This document shows, piece by piece, positions 1 through 8,358 of a stretch of 47,521 nucleotides of DNA (positions are counted from its first letter, which is position 1; each line of letters begins with the position of its first letter). The position numbers and the translations under genes were made by a program. The notes under the pieces are model-generated. The model ran no database searches, was not told the DNA's origin, and was given only the letters and a program-made list of their open reading frames with translations. The stretch comes from Bacillus wiedmannii (GTDB lineage Bacteria; Bacillota; Bacilli; Bacillales; Bacillaceae_G): positions 1 through 47,521 of the forward strand of contig NZ_LOBC01000030.1 in NCBI RefSeq assembly GCF_001583695.1, written 5' to 3'.

Positions 1-3
1 TTT

Positions 4-73
4 ACGGACAGTTGATCTCCCACCTAACTTCTTTGCTCCAACTGAATTTTGAGGTGGGAGTTTTACTGTCCGT
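4..73. repeat. Imperfect inverted repeat / large hairpin
   Basis: The outer arms ACGGACAGT (4-12) and ACTGTCCGT (65-73) are perfectly complementary. So are the inner arms CTCCCACCT (17-25) and AGGTGGGAG (52-60). They are separated by a 4-nt internal loop and a 26-nt apical loop. No U-tract follows on either side, so a simple terminator is unlikely. It looks like one of the short dispersed intergenic repeats common in the B. cereus group; that family assignment is from general familiarity only. Confidence 0.6.
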
Positions 74-132
74 TAACGCGGGATAAACGAATTCATCGTC
101 ATACGTTATAAAGGGATTGCTAGTCTCTATAT

Positions 133-798
133 TTACTGCTTTATCAAACTATTGTCTACACAAAAATGATGTAGTTCTTTTACATCATTTACTATATGAG
201 TTGCACCAAATTCAGTCAATTCTGTTTTACTACCATAACCGTATAAAACACCAATTGAAGCAATCTTATTATGATTCGCACCGATTATATCGTGCTTTCT
301 ATCTCCAATCATAACAATGTCTTCTTTATTAAATTCTTCATTTGTTTGTAAAATATGAGCAATGATTTCTTCTTTCGTTATTCTTGTACCATCTAAATTA
401 CTTCCAATGATACTTTCGAAATAATTCGTTAGTTGAAAATGATCTAGTACTTGTTTTGCAAATACAGTAGGTTTTGAAGTTGCTATAAATAAATGATTTC
501 CGGTATCTTTTAATTGTTTTAAGAGATTTGGAATACCCTCGTAAACATTATTTTCTAACAATCCACGCTGCTTTACATACTCTCTGAAATAAAAAACAGC
601 TCGTTCAACTTCTCCTTCGTTCATATTGTATCTCTCTACGAATGATTGCTGGATGGGTGGACCAATAAATGAATCTAACTCGCTTACATGTAATTCTTCA
701 ATTCCAACCTTTTTTAATGCATATAATACTGAATTTATAATTCCTTCTTTCGGATCCGTCAAGGTTCCATCTAAGTCAAATAGAAATGTTGTGTACAA
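133..798 (-). CDS. HAD superfamily hydrolase (phosphoglycolate phosphatase-like)
   Basis: This 221-residue protein is a haloacid dehalogenase-fold phosphatase, subfamily IA. Motif I FDLDGTLTD (residues 7-15) supplies the nucleophile and acid/base Asp. Motif II is the IATSKP region and motif III/IV is the GDRKHDI segment. A helical cap lies between motifs I and II, as in phosphoglycolate phosphatase and PpaX-like enzymes. Length fits the family. The substrate cannot be read from sequence; small phosphate esters are typical. It is monocistronic and convergent with nothing, and the flippase gene starts divergently about 190 bp away. Confidence 0.85.
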   Translation of the reverse strand: MYTTFLFDLDGTLTDPKEGIINSVLYALKKVGIEELHVSELDSFIGPPIQQSFVERYNMNEGEVERAVFYFREYVKQRGLLENNVYEGIPNLLKQLKDTGNHLFIATSKPTVFAKQVLDHFQLTNYFESIIGSNLDGTRITKEEIIAHILQTNEEFNKEDIVMIGDRKHDIIGANHNKIASIGVLYGYGSKTELTEFGATHIVNDVKELHHFCVDNSLIKQ

Positions 799-989
799 AT
801 TTAATCCCCCGCTCCTATTTACTTTGCATATTATATAGAAGGCTTTTTCATGCCTACCTTTTACTATACTATCATTATTTATCTTTTCGGAAATTTCTTC
901 TTCTATGTCACATACGTTCAGTTACAAAATGGAATACATATGATAAAGTAAAAAGGTTATAATTATTTTAATAGAAACTGGTGAATCTA

Positions 990-1787
990 ATGTCAATAAC
1001 CTTAATTGTTATAATGGTTTTCACAATTGTTATTCACGCGGTTGAAACAAGCTCTTATAGTATTCGATTAGCTGGAGTGCGTTTAAAGAGAATTGCTGTT
1101 GCTTTGTCTGTCGTAGGCATGGTGTTACTTATATCAAGAACATCTAACATGCTACAAGCCTTTTTAATCGGCGGGATTGTCGATGAGGCAAAACGAGACG
1201 CTTCCATTAATTTAGAACATACTATACGGCTCGTTCTATTATCCGCTTCTGTCGGTACTTTACTTGCAATTATACTGTATCCAACTTTGACCAAATTATT
1301 TGGATACGTCATTCAAAACTTTGAAACAGATGGTTCTTTCATTCGAATGATGAAAACAAATAACATTCAAAAATTAAAGTACACAAGAAAATACGTACGC
1401 TTTCCAAAATTAGAAATGATTCATAGACTGCGTATCGGTGGTATTCCAAAACGTATTATGCTTATTAACATGTTTGCTACTGCAATTTATACAGCTGGTG
1501 TTCTTTCAGCCCTATACGCTTCTTTTTTACTTCCAGCTTACGCAACAAAAGCTACTACAGCTTCTGGCCTTATTAATGGCTTTGCTACTATTTTATTAAC
1601 AGTGCTGCTCGATCCACGTATCGCTCTTTTAACAGAGCGAGCTCTTCAATCAGAAGAAGGTGCAGAAGCAATGAGTAAAATGTATGGTTGGCTAATGATT
1701 TCTAGACTTTTTGGTACGTTATTAGCACAACTGTTATTCATACCAGGTGCTTACTGGATCACATGGATTATTAAACTGATGAATTAG
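990..1787 (+). CDS. amj: Amj-family lipid II flippase
   Basis: A polytopic membrane protein of about 265 residues matching the Amj (formerly YdaH, DUF2837) family. Members flip lipid II across the cytoplasmic membrane for peptidoglycan synthesis and can replace MurJ in B. subtilis. The N-terminal segment IHAVETSSYSIRLAGVR is the recognisable family signature, followed by several hydrophobic helices. Two starts are possible: GTG at 981 or ATG at 990. I chose the ATG because GGTG lies 6 nt upstream, while no ribosome site precedes the GTG. In B. subtilis amj is induced by cell-envelope stress via sigma-M; I did not identify such a promoter here. Confidence 0.8.
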   Translation: MSITLIVIMVFTIVIHAVETSSYSIRLAGVRLKRIAVALSVVGMVLLISRTSNMLQAFLIGGIVDEAKRDASINLEHTIRLVLLSASVGTLLAIILYPTLTKLFGYVIQNFETDGSFIRMMKTNNIQKLKYTRKYVRFPKLEMIHRLRIGGIPKRIMLINMFATAIYTAGVLSALYASFLLPAYATKATTASGLINGFATILLTVLLDPRIALLTERALQSEEGAEAMSKMYGWLMISRLFGTLLAQLLFIPGAYWITWIIKLMN

Positions 1788-1818
1788 TCCTCTATAAAAA
1801 TAGTAGGTGGGATAACAA

Positions 1819-2394
1819 ATGACTATACAAACAGAGCAAGATATAATTCGCTTAATCGAAAACGACGAATGGATGATGGATATATTACAAATGGCAAAAT
1901 CACTAGAGCTACCAGATTGGTGGATTTGCGCCGGATTTGTTCGCTCTAAAGTTTGGGATACTTTACATGACTACGAAATACGAACGGCTACACCAGATAT
2001 TGATGTCATTTATTTTGATCAATTACATACAGATGAGGTATATGAGCAATCACTAGAGAAAGCACTGGTAAATATGGATGCTTCTATACCTTGGTCGGTA
2101 AAAAATCAAGCTCGTATGCATGTAGTGAATAATATGCCACCGTACTCTTCTTCCGTTGATGCTATTTCTAGGTTTCCTGAAACAGCGACCGCTTTAGGAG
2201 TTACGCTTGACGAACTAAACAACGTCATATTAACAGCCCCATGTGGTATTGAAGATGTTCTTTCCTTACAAGTGAGGCCAACAACTCATTTTCTTGAAAC
2301 AAAAGAACGTATACATATGTACAAAAACAGAGTTATTAAAAAGAATTGGCAAAGTAAATGGCCAAACATAACAATCACATATCCAGAAATTTAG
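1819..2394 (+). CDS. Nucleotidyltransferase-fold family protein (DUF925 / NTP_transf_6)
   Basis: The 191-residue product resembles the PF06042 group, a nucleotidyltransferase-fold family of unknown substrate. Conserved features seen are WWICAGFVRSKVWD near residues 32-46 and PDIDVIYFD near 59-67, whose acidic residues are placed like the metal ligands of the fold. It follows the flippase gene by 31 bp on the same strand, with ribosome site GGTGGGA, so co-transcription is likely. A strong bidirectional terminator follows immediately. Confidence 0.75.
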   Translation: MTIQTEQDIIRLIENDEWMMDILQMAKSLELPDWWICAGFVRSKVWDTLHDYEIRTATPDIDVIYFDQLHTDEVYEQSLEKALVNMDASIPWSVKNQARMHVVNNMPPYSSSVDAISRFPETATALGVTLDELNNVILTAPCGIEDVLSLQVRPTTHFLETKERIHMYKNRVIKKNWQSKWPNITITYPEI

Positions 2395-2428
2395 AAAGGG
2401 TGCTTCTCATTTATAGAAGCACCCTTTT
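2395..2428. terminator. Bidirectional rho-independent terminator
   Basis: Arms AAAGGGTGCTTCT (2395-2407) and AGAAGCACCCTTT (2415-2427) form a 13-bp stem with a 7-nt loop and are flanked by T-rich/A-rich ends on both strands. It serves the convergent nucleotidyltransferase-fold gene and the alpha/beta hydrolase gene. Confidence 0.9.
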
Positions 2429-2430
2429 CT

Positions 2431-3348
2431 TCATTTCAAAAAATGCATGACTGTTTCTGCAAATCTATCTGCTTCCTCATAATGCGGTGTATGACCACTC
2501 TCTTCGAATACAATACAATCCCCATTTTGAGCATCTTTATTAAATATTTCAATTTGTTTTTCACACGTTACTGCATCGTGTTTTCCTACAATTAATAACA
2601 TTGGATTTTGTATATCTTTTATTTTTTGTAATAATGAAGTATGAACTGCTCCTTCTACTTTTAATCTATCAAAATGAATTTTGGAGCGATTTGAAAATAC
2701 TTCCCACTCTTCATCACTATACAAACTCTCGTCTGTCACATCTTCCTTATAATTGTAAATCCCCATTCTATTTTCTTCTAATTCATTGCTTAGTCTTATA
2801 TAAGCATCTAGCAACTCTTCTGAAGTAGCATTGCTAGATGAATAAGCGATGGACTCTTCTGCTACTTCTTCTTTTCCATACTTTTTTAATAAATGCCCTG
2901 TCTTTTGTAACAAAGCTCTACTTGTTAATGCAAAATCGAAAGTTGGCGCTTCAAATATGATTTTCTCTATTGAACTTGGATATATCGAAGCATATAACAA
3001 TGCTACATATCCACCGAAAGAATGTCCAATGACAGACCATTTCTCAATTTGTAATACTTTTTTTAGTTCCTCACAGTCTTCAATCAAATCATTTAATCCA
3101 AAAGCTTCGTCCTCAGTAATTTCTTCTGAGCGACAAACACCTCTTTGATCTATCATTATTACATATAAAGAATCTTTTAAACGTTCCGCTTGATGAAATG
3201 AAAAATTATAGCAACTTTCTCCTGGTCCACCATGCAAGTATAGGACTGGTTTATTTTTAAGATTTCCATACGTTTCAACGTATAGCTTTTTCCCTCTAAT
3301 GTTCATGTATTTCCCTGTTCCCATCAAATTCGCCTTTATAATCATCAC
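2431..3348 (-). CDS. Alpha/beta-fold hydrolase (proline iminopeptidase-like)
   Basis: About 300 residues with the alpha/beta hydrolase plan: oxyanion-hole HGGPGE near residue 40, DQRG near 68, nucleophile elbow GHSFGG near 108-113, a helical cap, then the late acid region GKHDAV and catalytic His in ESGHTPHYEE. The HGGPG plus DQRG combination is typical of prolyl aminopeptidase (S33) relatives, but the true substrate is unknown. The start is uncertain. The longest frame begins with GTG at 3348, overlapping AAGAAGG; in-frame ATGs at 3345 and further in (MGTGKYM, MNIRGKK) are alternatives. No signal peptide, so cytoplasmic. Confidence 0.8.
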   Translation of the reverse strand: MMIIKANLMGTGKYMNIRGKKLYVETYGNLKNKPVLYLHGGPGESCYNFSFHQAERLKDSLYVIMIDQRGVCRSEEITEDEAFGLNDLIEDCEELKKVLQIEKWSVIGHSFGGYVALLYASIYPSSIEKIIFEAPTFDFALTSRALLQKTGHLLKKYGKEEVAEESIAYSSSNATSEELLDAYIRLSNELEENRMGIYNYKEDVTDESLYSDEEWEVFSNRSKIHFDRLKVEGAVHTSLLQKIKDIQNPMLLIVGKHDAVTCEKQIEIFNKDAQNGDCIVFEESGHTPHYEEADRFAETVMHFLK

Positions 3349-3381
3349 CTTCTTTTTTACTGAATATTATAACATCCTAGA

Positions 3382-4722
3382 TTAAATAATCCCTATTACA
3401 TTTAAAAAGACGATGATTATTGCAAGTGGCGCTACAAATCGAAGTAAAAACGCCCAACAAGTAAATACTTTCTTTCCATAATTTCCACCTACAAAAAACT
3501 CTGCTTCTAGCACCTTCTTTTCCATTTTGAATGAAACGAAAATACTAATAAATAGTGCTCCAAGTGGCATTAATATATTACTAGATAAGAAGTCTACTGC
3601 ATCAAAAATATTCTTTCCGAAAATCGTAATATCACTCCATATTCCAAATGATAACGCGGATGGTATACCTACTAAGAAAATGCCGAAACCGATTATCCAT
3701 GATAATTTCGTTCTCTTTTCTTGTTCACCATTTGCTAATGCTGAAACAACTGTCTCTAGTAGAGAAAATGCCGATGTTAATGTTGCAAATGTAAATAGTG
3801 CAAGAAATACTGTTAAGAACAACCCACCGAATGGAATTTGACTAAACACAGATGGTAATACGATAAATAGTAATCCAGGCCCTTCTGTCGGCTCCATTCC
3901 TAATGAAAATACGGCCGGAAAGATAGCAAGACCTGCAAATAATGAAACAAATAAATTCAATCCAACAATTGTAACTGCTGATTTTGGTAAACTTTCTTTT
4001 TTATTTAAATACGAGCTATAGGTAACCATAATCGAAATCCCGATACTAATCGCAAAAAATGATTGTCCCATCGCGAATAAAATACTTTCTGAAGTAATCT
4101 TTGAGAAGTCTGGTTGTAAGAAAAACTTCACACCTTGTATTGCATTATCAAGTGTTAATGAACGAATAATAAGAGCAACAAATAAAACGAACAATGCTGG
4201 CAACATATATTTACTTGCTTTTTCAATTCCATTTTGTACACCCTTTGATACAACCCAAATCGTAATGAACATAAAAGCGAAATGTCCCATAATCGCCCAA
4301 GCGGGATTTCCAATTGTTTCAGTAAATAATGCTCCATAATTTTGTCCCGGAGTAATAAGTTGTCCTGTTACTCCTCTGAATAAATAAATTAACACCCATC
4401 CACCTACAACACTATAAAACGAAAGTAGTATAAAACATGTTCCAACGCCAAGGCGTCCAATCCAGTGCCATCCTGTATTAGGTGCGATACTTTTAAATGC
4501 TCCAACTGCTTGTTTCTGCGTACTGCGTCCAATCATAAATTCAGCTATAAGTAATGGTAGTCCAATTAATATAGTAAATAATATAAAGATTAAAAAGAAT
4601 GCTCCTCCCCCACTCTTCCCAGCGATATAAGGAAACTTCCATATTGCGCCAAGTCCAATTGCTGATCCTGCTGCAGCCATTATAAAACCTAATTTCGAAG
4701 TCCATTGCTCCGTCTGTTTCAT
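3382..4722 (-). CDS. Sodium-dependent amino-acid transporter, NSS family
   Basis: 446 residues with about eleven to twelve membrane segments. It is a neurotransmitter:sodium symporter (SNF) family transporter, a sodium-driven importer of amino acids with the LeuT fold. The N-terminal [24 protein letters not shown] matches the unwound TM1 substrate/Na site, and GGGAFFLIF follows. The start ATG is preceded by GGAGGAAATAAG. The gene lies directly behind a T-box leader, so expression should rise when a particular tRNA is uncharged, which fits amino-acid uptake. The transported amino acid is not certain because the specifier codon reads ambiguously. Confidence 0.9.
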   Translation of the reverse strand: MKQTEQWTSKLGFIMAAAGSAIGLGAIWKFPYIAGKSGGGAFFLIFILFTILIGLPLLIAEFMIGRSTQKQAVGAFKSIAPNTGWHWIGRLGVGTCFILLSFYSVVGGWVLIYLFRGVTGQLITPGQNYGALFTETIGNPAWAIMGHFAFMFITIWVVSKGVQNGIEKASKYMLPALFVLFVALIIRSLTLDNAIQGVKFFLQPDFSKITSESILFAMGQSFFAISIGISIMVTYSSYLNKKESLPKSAVTIVGLNLFVSLFAGLAIFPAVFSLGMEPTEGPGLLFIVLPSVFSQIPFGGLFLTVFLALFTFATLTSAFSLLETVVSALANGEQEKRTKLSWIIGFGIFLVGIPSALSFGIWSDITIFGKNIFDAVDFLSSNILMPLGALFISIFVSFKMEKKVLEAEFFVGGNYGKKVFTCWAFLLRFVAPLAIIIVFLNVIGII

Positions 4723-4811
4723 CTTATTTCCTCCTAATTAAATTACTCTATATAGATAATTAAATTTTATAAACCAATCCGAATAAACCCTCCATTTCTA
4801 TTTCCATAAAA

Positions 4812-5115
4812 TAAAAAAATGGCTCAACGTCTCTATATAAAGAGACGCTAAGCCATTTACTTAACGCGGTACCACCCTTATTGATTCCATTATGAATCCA
4901 CCTTAGTAGTAATCGTTTGATTACAAACCTAATATCGAAGGTTAACCGTTAAGATTTACTAAGAATGTGATTCCGTTCCACCTTACTGCTCCTAGGCGAG
5001 TTCAGGATGTCATTTGACTATGTCACACCAACCCATAGCTCTCTGTACAAATATACGACCTTACTACTCCTATTCAACACATTTAAATATTTAGAATATA
5101 TTTTCTTTTGAAATT
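4812..5115 (-). promoter_or_regulatory. T-box riboswitch leader of the NSS transporter
   Basis: Read on the minus strand, the leader has the AGAGAGC and GGTTGGTGTGA Stem I motifs. The T-box bulge AAGGGTGGTACCGCG is the complement of 4865-4879. A terminator hairpin AATGGCT...AGCCATT plus U-run (4812-4856) follows. Uncharged cognate tRNA pairs with the specifier codon and the T-box bulge to prevent termination. The specifier region reads CCTGAACTCGCC. Aligned with the other three leaders here (GAA-n-codon) it gives TCG (Ser); read directly after GAA it gives CTC (Leu). Confidence 0.92.
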
Positions 5116-5122
5116 AATATGA

Positions 5123-5151
5123 AGTATATCGGTTATATTTGTAACTGTCAA
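5123..5151 (-). promoter_or_regulatory. Sigma-A promoter of the NSS T-box transcript
   Basis: On the minus strand a perfect -35 TTGACA (complement of 5146-5151) is separated by 17 nt from -10 TATACT (complement of 5123-5128). This places transcription start near 5115, just ahead of T-box Stem I. Confidence 0.75.
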
Positions 5152-5193
5152 GGGATATATTAAAATTTGGTGAGAAAACTCTTTTATTTTTCA

Positions 5194-6162
5194 TTATCCT
5201 TCGTCATCATCATCACCGTGATCATCAGTACCTTCTTCTTGATCATCGTCATCTTGTTGTTGAGATGACTCCTTTTGCTGAATAGCATTATTTACCGCTG
5301 TAGTAGACATGACTTCACCTGTTATTGTATGTACTCTTACATCAACTGTTTCTGTTTGTTTTTTTATTATAATTTGGTAGGTAGACGTACCATTTATATT
5401 GACTACACTTACATTCTCGATTAATCCGCCTGGTACTTTTTGTAACGCAACTTCTTTCGCCTGCTCTTCTGTAACGACTTTTTGTATTTGTGAAGTACCA
5501 ATAAAAGCACCCGTCGCTTCTTCAATTTCTACCATTACATTCTCATTTGCACTTTTCTCTATCTCTATTACATATACATTTTTTTCGTTCTTTTTCTCTA
5601 GTCTTATCCCTTTCACATTCCCTTGTACTTGCTGCACTGCAATCTCTTTTGCTTGCTGCTCTGTAACTTTTGTCGTTTGTTTCTGTAACAATTGAATTTT
5701 GCCAGTTGTTTTTTCAATCTCAACTATTGTACTTTGAGTAGCATTTGTTTCTATCGTTATAACAAACACTTCTATCCCATTTCTTTTTTCTAATATAATT
5801 TGTTTAATGATCCCCTGTACTTTCTGAAGTGCCATTTCTTCCGCTTTTTCTTTCGTTATTGTATTACTTTTTAATGATATTTCTTTTGCACGTTTTATGT
5901 TACCACTTTGAGCATCTACTATTATTTCATATGAGCCTTTTTCATTTAAAAGGTTTACCTTATATACATCTTGTTCCCCTTTGTTTACTAATTTCATATT
6001 TTTTATTTTTCCAGGATACTGTTCAGACACAATATTCTGAATTTGTTTTTCGGATAATATTTTTTCTCCTTGCTTAGAAACAATACGTTGTGATACAAAA
6101 GCTACACTTACAAGCACAAAACAAAGTAACAATGCAACCTTCCATTTCTTTTTCATTTTCAA
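5194..6162 (-). CDS. Membrane-anchored protein with tandem PepSY domains
   Basis: 322 residues: a short basic N-terminus, one membrane segment (about residues 8-25) acting as signal anchor, then four PepSY-like repeats with the recurring core (E)QAKE.ALQKV.G. Each repeat ends in a strand-turn-strand ...IEI....G.I. The tail (about 290-322) is extremely acidic, Gln/Asp/Glu rich, and may bind divalent cations. PepSY domains are thought to inhibit peptidases or sense cell-wall state; the role here is inferred. It starts 12 nt after the histidine kinase gene with GGAG, so it is third in a regulator/kinase/PepSY operon and may feed back on the kinase. Confidence 0.82.
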   Translation of the reverse strand: MKMKKKWKVALLLCFVLVSVAFVSQRIVSKQGEKILSEKQIQNIVSEQYPGKIKNMKLVNKGEQDVYKVNLLNEKGSYEIIVDAQSGNIKRAKEISLKSNTITKEKAEEMALQKVQGIIKQIILEKRNGIEVFVITIETNATQSTIVEIEKTTGKIQLLQKQTTKVTEQQAKEIAVQQVQGNVKGIRLEKKNEKNVYVIEIEKSANENVMVEIEEATGAFIGTSQIQKVVTEEQAKEVALQKVPGGLIENVSVVNINGTSTYQIIIKKQTETVDVRVHTITGEVMSTTAVNNAIQQKESSQQQDDDDQEEGTDDHGDDDDEG

Positions 6163-6174
6163 GCTCCTATCTCT

Positions 6175-7533
6175 TTATAAAAAACGAGGCAAATATACGG
6201 TAACTTTCGTCCATTTTCCCTCTTCACTTTCCAGTTGTATATTCCCTTCATGAGCATCAATAATTTGTTTCGCAATCGACAATCCTAGACCTGTTCCTCC
6301 TGTTTCCCTACTCCTCGCTTTATCAACTCGAAAAAAGCGATCAAACACTTTCTGTATATCCTCCTTAGGAATTCCCATACCGTAATCTTGAATAGAAAAA
6401 AAGACTCTTTCCTTTTGTATTCCTACTATCAAATCGATTGAATCTTTACTGTATTTCATTGCGTTATCCAATAATACTACTAATACTTGTTTTATTTTTT
6501 GTTCATCAATATTTACAACAATCTTTTCTTCCTCTGTAATAACACGAAAATCCCGATTATATGTTTTTTCTAGTTGTTCCGCAGTCAACTTGCATAAACG
6601 AACTACATCTGATTCTTTCGTTTCCAACTTCCACTCTGCACTACTGTTGGCAAGCAGTAACATTTGATTTGTCATGCCTTTCATTCTTACTGCCTCTGAG
6701 TATATCGCTTCTACAGATTCTTCTAAAACATCTTGTTTTTTCATTCCCCATCTTTTTAATAATTTTGCATAACTTTCAATAACTGTTAACGGTGTTCTCA
6801 ATTCATGTGAAGCATCTGAAACGAACTGCTGTTGTTTTTCAAAGTTTTGATGTAATAAATCTATCATTTTATTAAATGTCGTTCCCATTTTGTACAATTC
6901 ATCTTTTGATTTTTTCTCTAGCGATATCTTTTTGAATATCCCTCTATCTTGTATATGCTCCATTGTTTGTATTAAAGAGTTTACAGGTTTTAAAATTAGT
7001 TTACTTAACATTCTGCCCGCAAAAAAAGACGGAATTAAAACGAAAAGTGAAGCAATAACTAATACATTTTTTAACATATTCAAATTCTCTTGCAAACTAT
7101 CTAAACGTTCTGTCATTTCTAACGAAACGATTTTCCCATCATTCCAAATAATTGGCATTTTTATATAAGCGAATTTCCCACCATTCTTCTCATAAATTCC
7201 CGCCGATTCTTTTCTTTCAAATTTCGTATTTACTGCTGGGATTGGTTTTGTACTATCCACTTCTTGTCTAATCATTACATTTGAATTTTCATTAATAACT
7301 CTAATCATACCGTTTGAAGGTAAGTATGGTTGTAGTAGATTTACTGCGTCTATTTCTTTTGCTGATTCCGCATTCATTCCTTCTATAATATGTACTGCCT
7401 CACGTTTTAATCGTTCTAACTCTCCGTTCGTTGTAACTTTATAAAACAAAAAGTATATAGAACTATTAATAAGTAACAAAATAAGTAGTAACCATACTGT
7501 AGAGAATAAATATATTTTATTTTTAATTTTCAT
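6175..7533 (-). CDS. Two-component sensor histidine kinase
   Basis: 452 residues in classic order: TM1 about 9-30, an extracytoplasmic sensor of about 120 residues, TM2 about 155-175, HAMP about 176-228, HisKA with phospho-acceptor His243 in SDASHELRTPLT, and HATPase with N box DNAMKYS, G1 DYGMGIP and G2 GGTGLGLSIAKQI. It autophosphorylates and passes phosphate to the regulator encoded 3 nt upstream. The gene spacing (3 nt before, 12 nt after) shows a three-gene operon with the response regulator and PepSY protein. Its signal is unknown; PepSY partners suggest an envelope signal (inference). Confidence 0.93.
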   Translation of the reverse strand: MKIKNKIYLFSTVWLLLILLLINSSIYFLFYKVTTNGELERLKREAVHIIEGMNAESAKEIDAVNLLQPYLPSNGMIRVINENSNVMIRQEVDSTKPIPAVNTKFERKESAGIYEKNGGKFAYIKMPIIWNDGKIVSLEMTERLDSLQENLNMLKNVLVIASLFVLIPSFFAGRMLSKLILKPVNSLIQTMEHIQDRGIFKKISLEKKSKDELYKMGTTFNKMIDLLHQNFEKQQQFVSDASHELRTPLTVIESYAKLLKRWGMKKQDVLEESVEAIYSEAVRMKGMTNQMLLLANSSAEWKLETKESDVVRLCKLTAEQLEKTYNRDFRVITEEEKIVVNIDEQKIKQVLVVLLDNAMKYSKDSIDLIVGIQKERVFFSIQDYGMGIPKEDIQKVFDRFFRVDKARSRETGGTGLGLSIAKQIIDAHEGNIQLESEEGKWTKVTVYLPRFL

Positions 7534-7536
7534 ATA

Positions 7537-8220
7537 CTACACCTTTAAGACATACCCAACACCTCTAACAGTGTGAATAAGTGGTACGTCCACATTACAA
7601 TCTACTTTTTTACGTAAATATCGAATATACACATCGACAACATTTGTATCACCATAATAATCAAATCCCCAAACATTCGTTACGATCTGTTCTCGATTTA
7701 ACACTTGATTTTCATGCTTCATTAAAAATAGTAATAAATCAAACTCACGTGGTGTTAATTCCACTAAATGATTCTCTCTTTTCACTTCTCGTGTTTTCTC
7801 ATCTAAATATAAATCTGCAATTTGATAACTACTATTTTCCTCTTCTTTTCTTACGTTTGAAATTCTTAAACATGCACGAATTCTCGCTAAAAGTTCTTCT
7901 ATTTGAAATGGCTTTGTAAGATAATCACTTGCTCCTTGATCTAAGCCACTTACTTTATCAACAACTGAGTCACGAGCGGTTAATAAAATAATAGGTATTA
8001 CAGCATTTTTCAAACGTATCCTTCGAAGTACTTCTAACCCACTTATATTTGGAAGCATTACATCAAGTAAAATTAAATCCCATTTACTAGCTTGAAACTT
8101 TTCCATTGCCTCTGTTCCTGTTTTAGCAATCTCACTTTCATATCCTTCAAACTCTAATTCTAACTGCACGACACGCGCAATCTTTTCTTCATCCTCAACA
8201 ATTAAAATCCTTTCTCCCAT
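7537..8220 (-). CDS. OmpR-family response regulator
   Basis: 227 residues from ATG at 8220, chosen because GGGAGGC sits at the right distance. A longer reading from 8235 lacks a ribosome site and would include it. The receiver domain (1-120) has acidic pocket Glu9/Asp10/Glu11, phospho-acceptor Asp53 in LLDVMLP, and the LTKPF lysine. The C-terminal winged helix (about 130-227) has LTPREFDLLLFL and the VDVYIRYLRKK recognition helix, typical of the OmpR/PhoB class. First gene of an operon with the kinase and PepSY protein, probably autoregulated. Confidence 0.93.
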   Translation of the reverse strand: MGERILIVEDEEKIARVVQLELEFEGYESEIAKTGTEAMEKFQASKWDLILLDVMLPNISGLEVLRRIRLKNAVIPIILLTARDSVVDKVSGLDQGASDYLTKPFQIEELLARIRACLRISNVRKEEENSSYQIADLYLDEKTREVKRENHLVELTPREFDLLLFLMKHENQVLNREQIVTNVWGFDYYGDTNVVDVYIRYLRKKVDCNVDVPLIHTVRGVGYVLKV

Positions 8221-8322
8221 AAAAGCCTCCCGCATTATATAATCTTTTCATACCATTTCAGTATAACAAGTAATACTTTCCTCCAAAAGAAATAATACCC
8301 AATATTCTTTTCGACTTAATAA

Positions 8323-8358
8323 AAAAAATCAGGAATGAATTATATTCCTGATTTTTAG
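8323..8358 (-). terminator. Rho-independent terminator after the SLC13 permease gene
   Basis: AAATCAGGAAT...ATTCCTGATTT forms an 11-bp stem with a short loop. Read on the minus strand it ends in a T-run, directly after the permease stop codon. Confidence 0.85.

Noticed and set aside
8220-8235. Longer N-terminus (MREAF) for the response regulator
   Set aside because: The GGGAGGC ribosome site lies inside that extension and points to the ATG at 8220.
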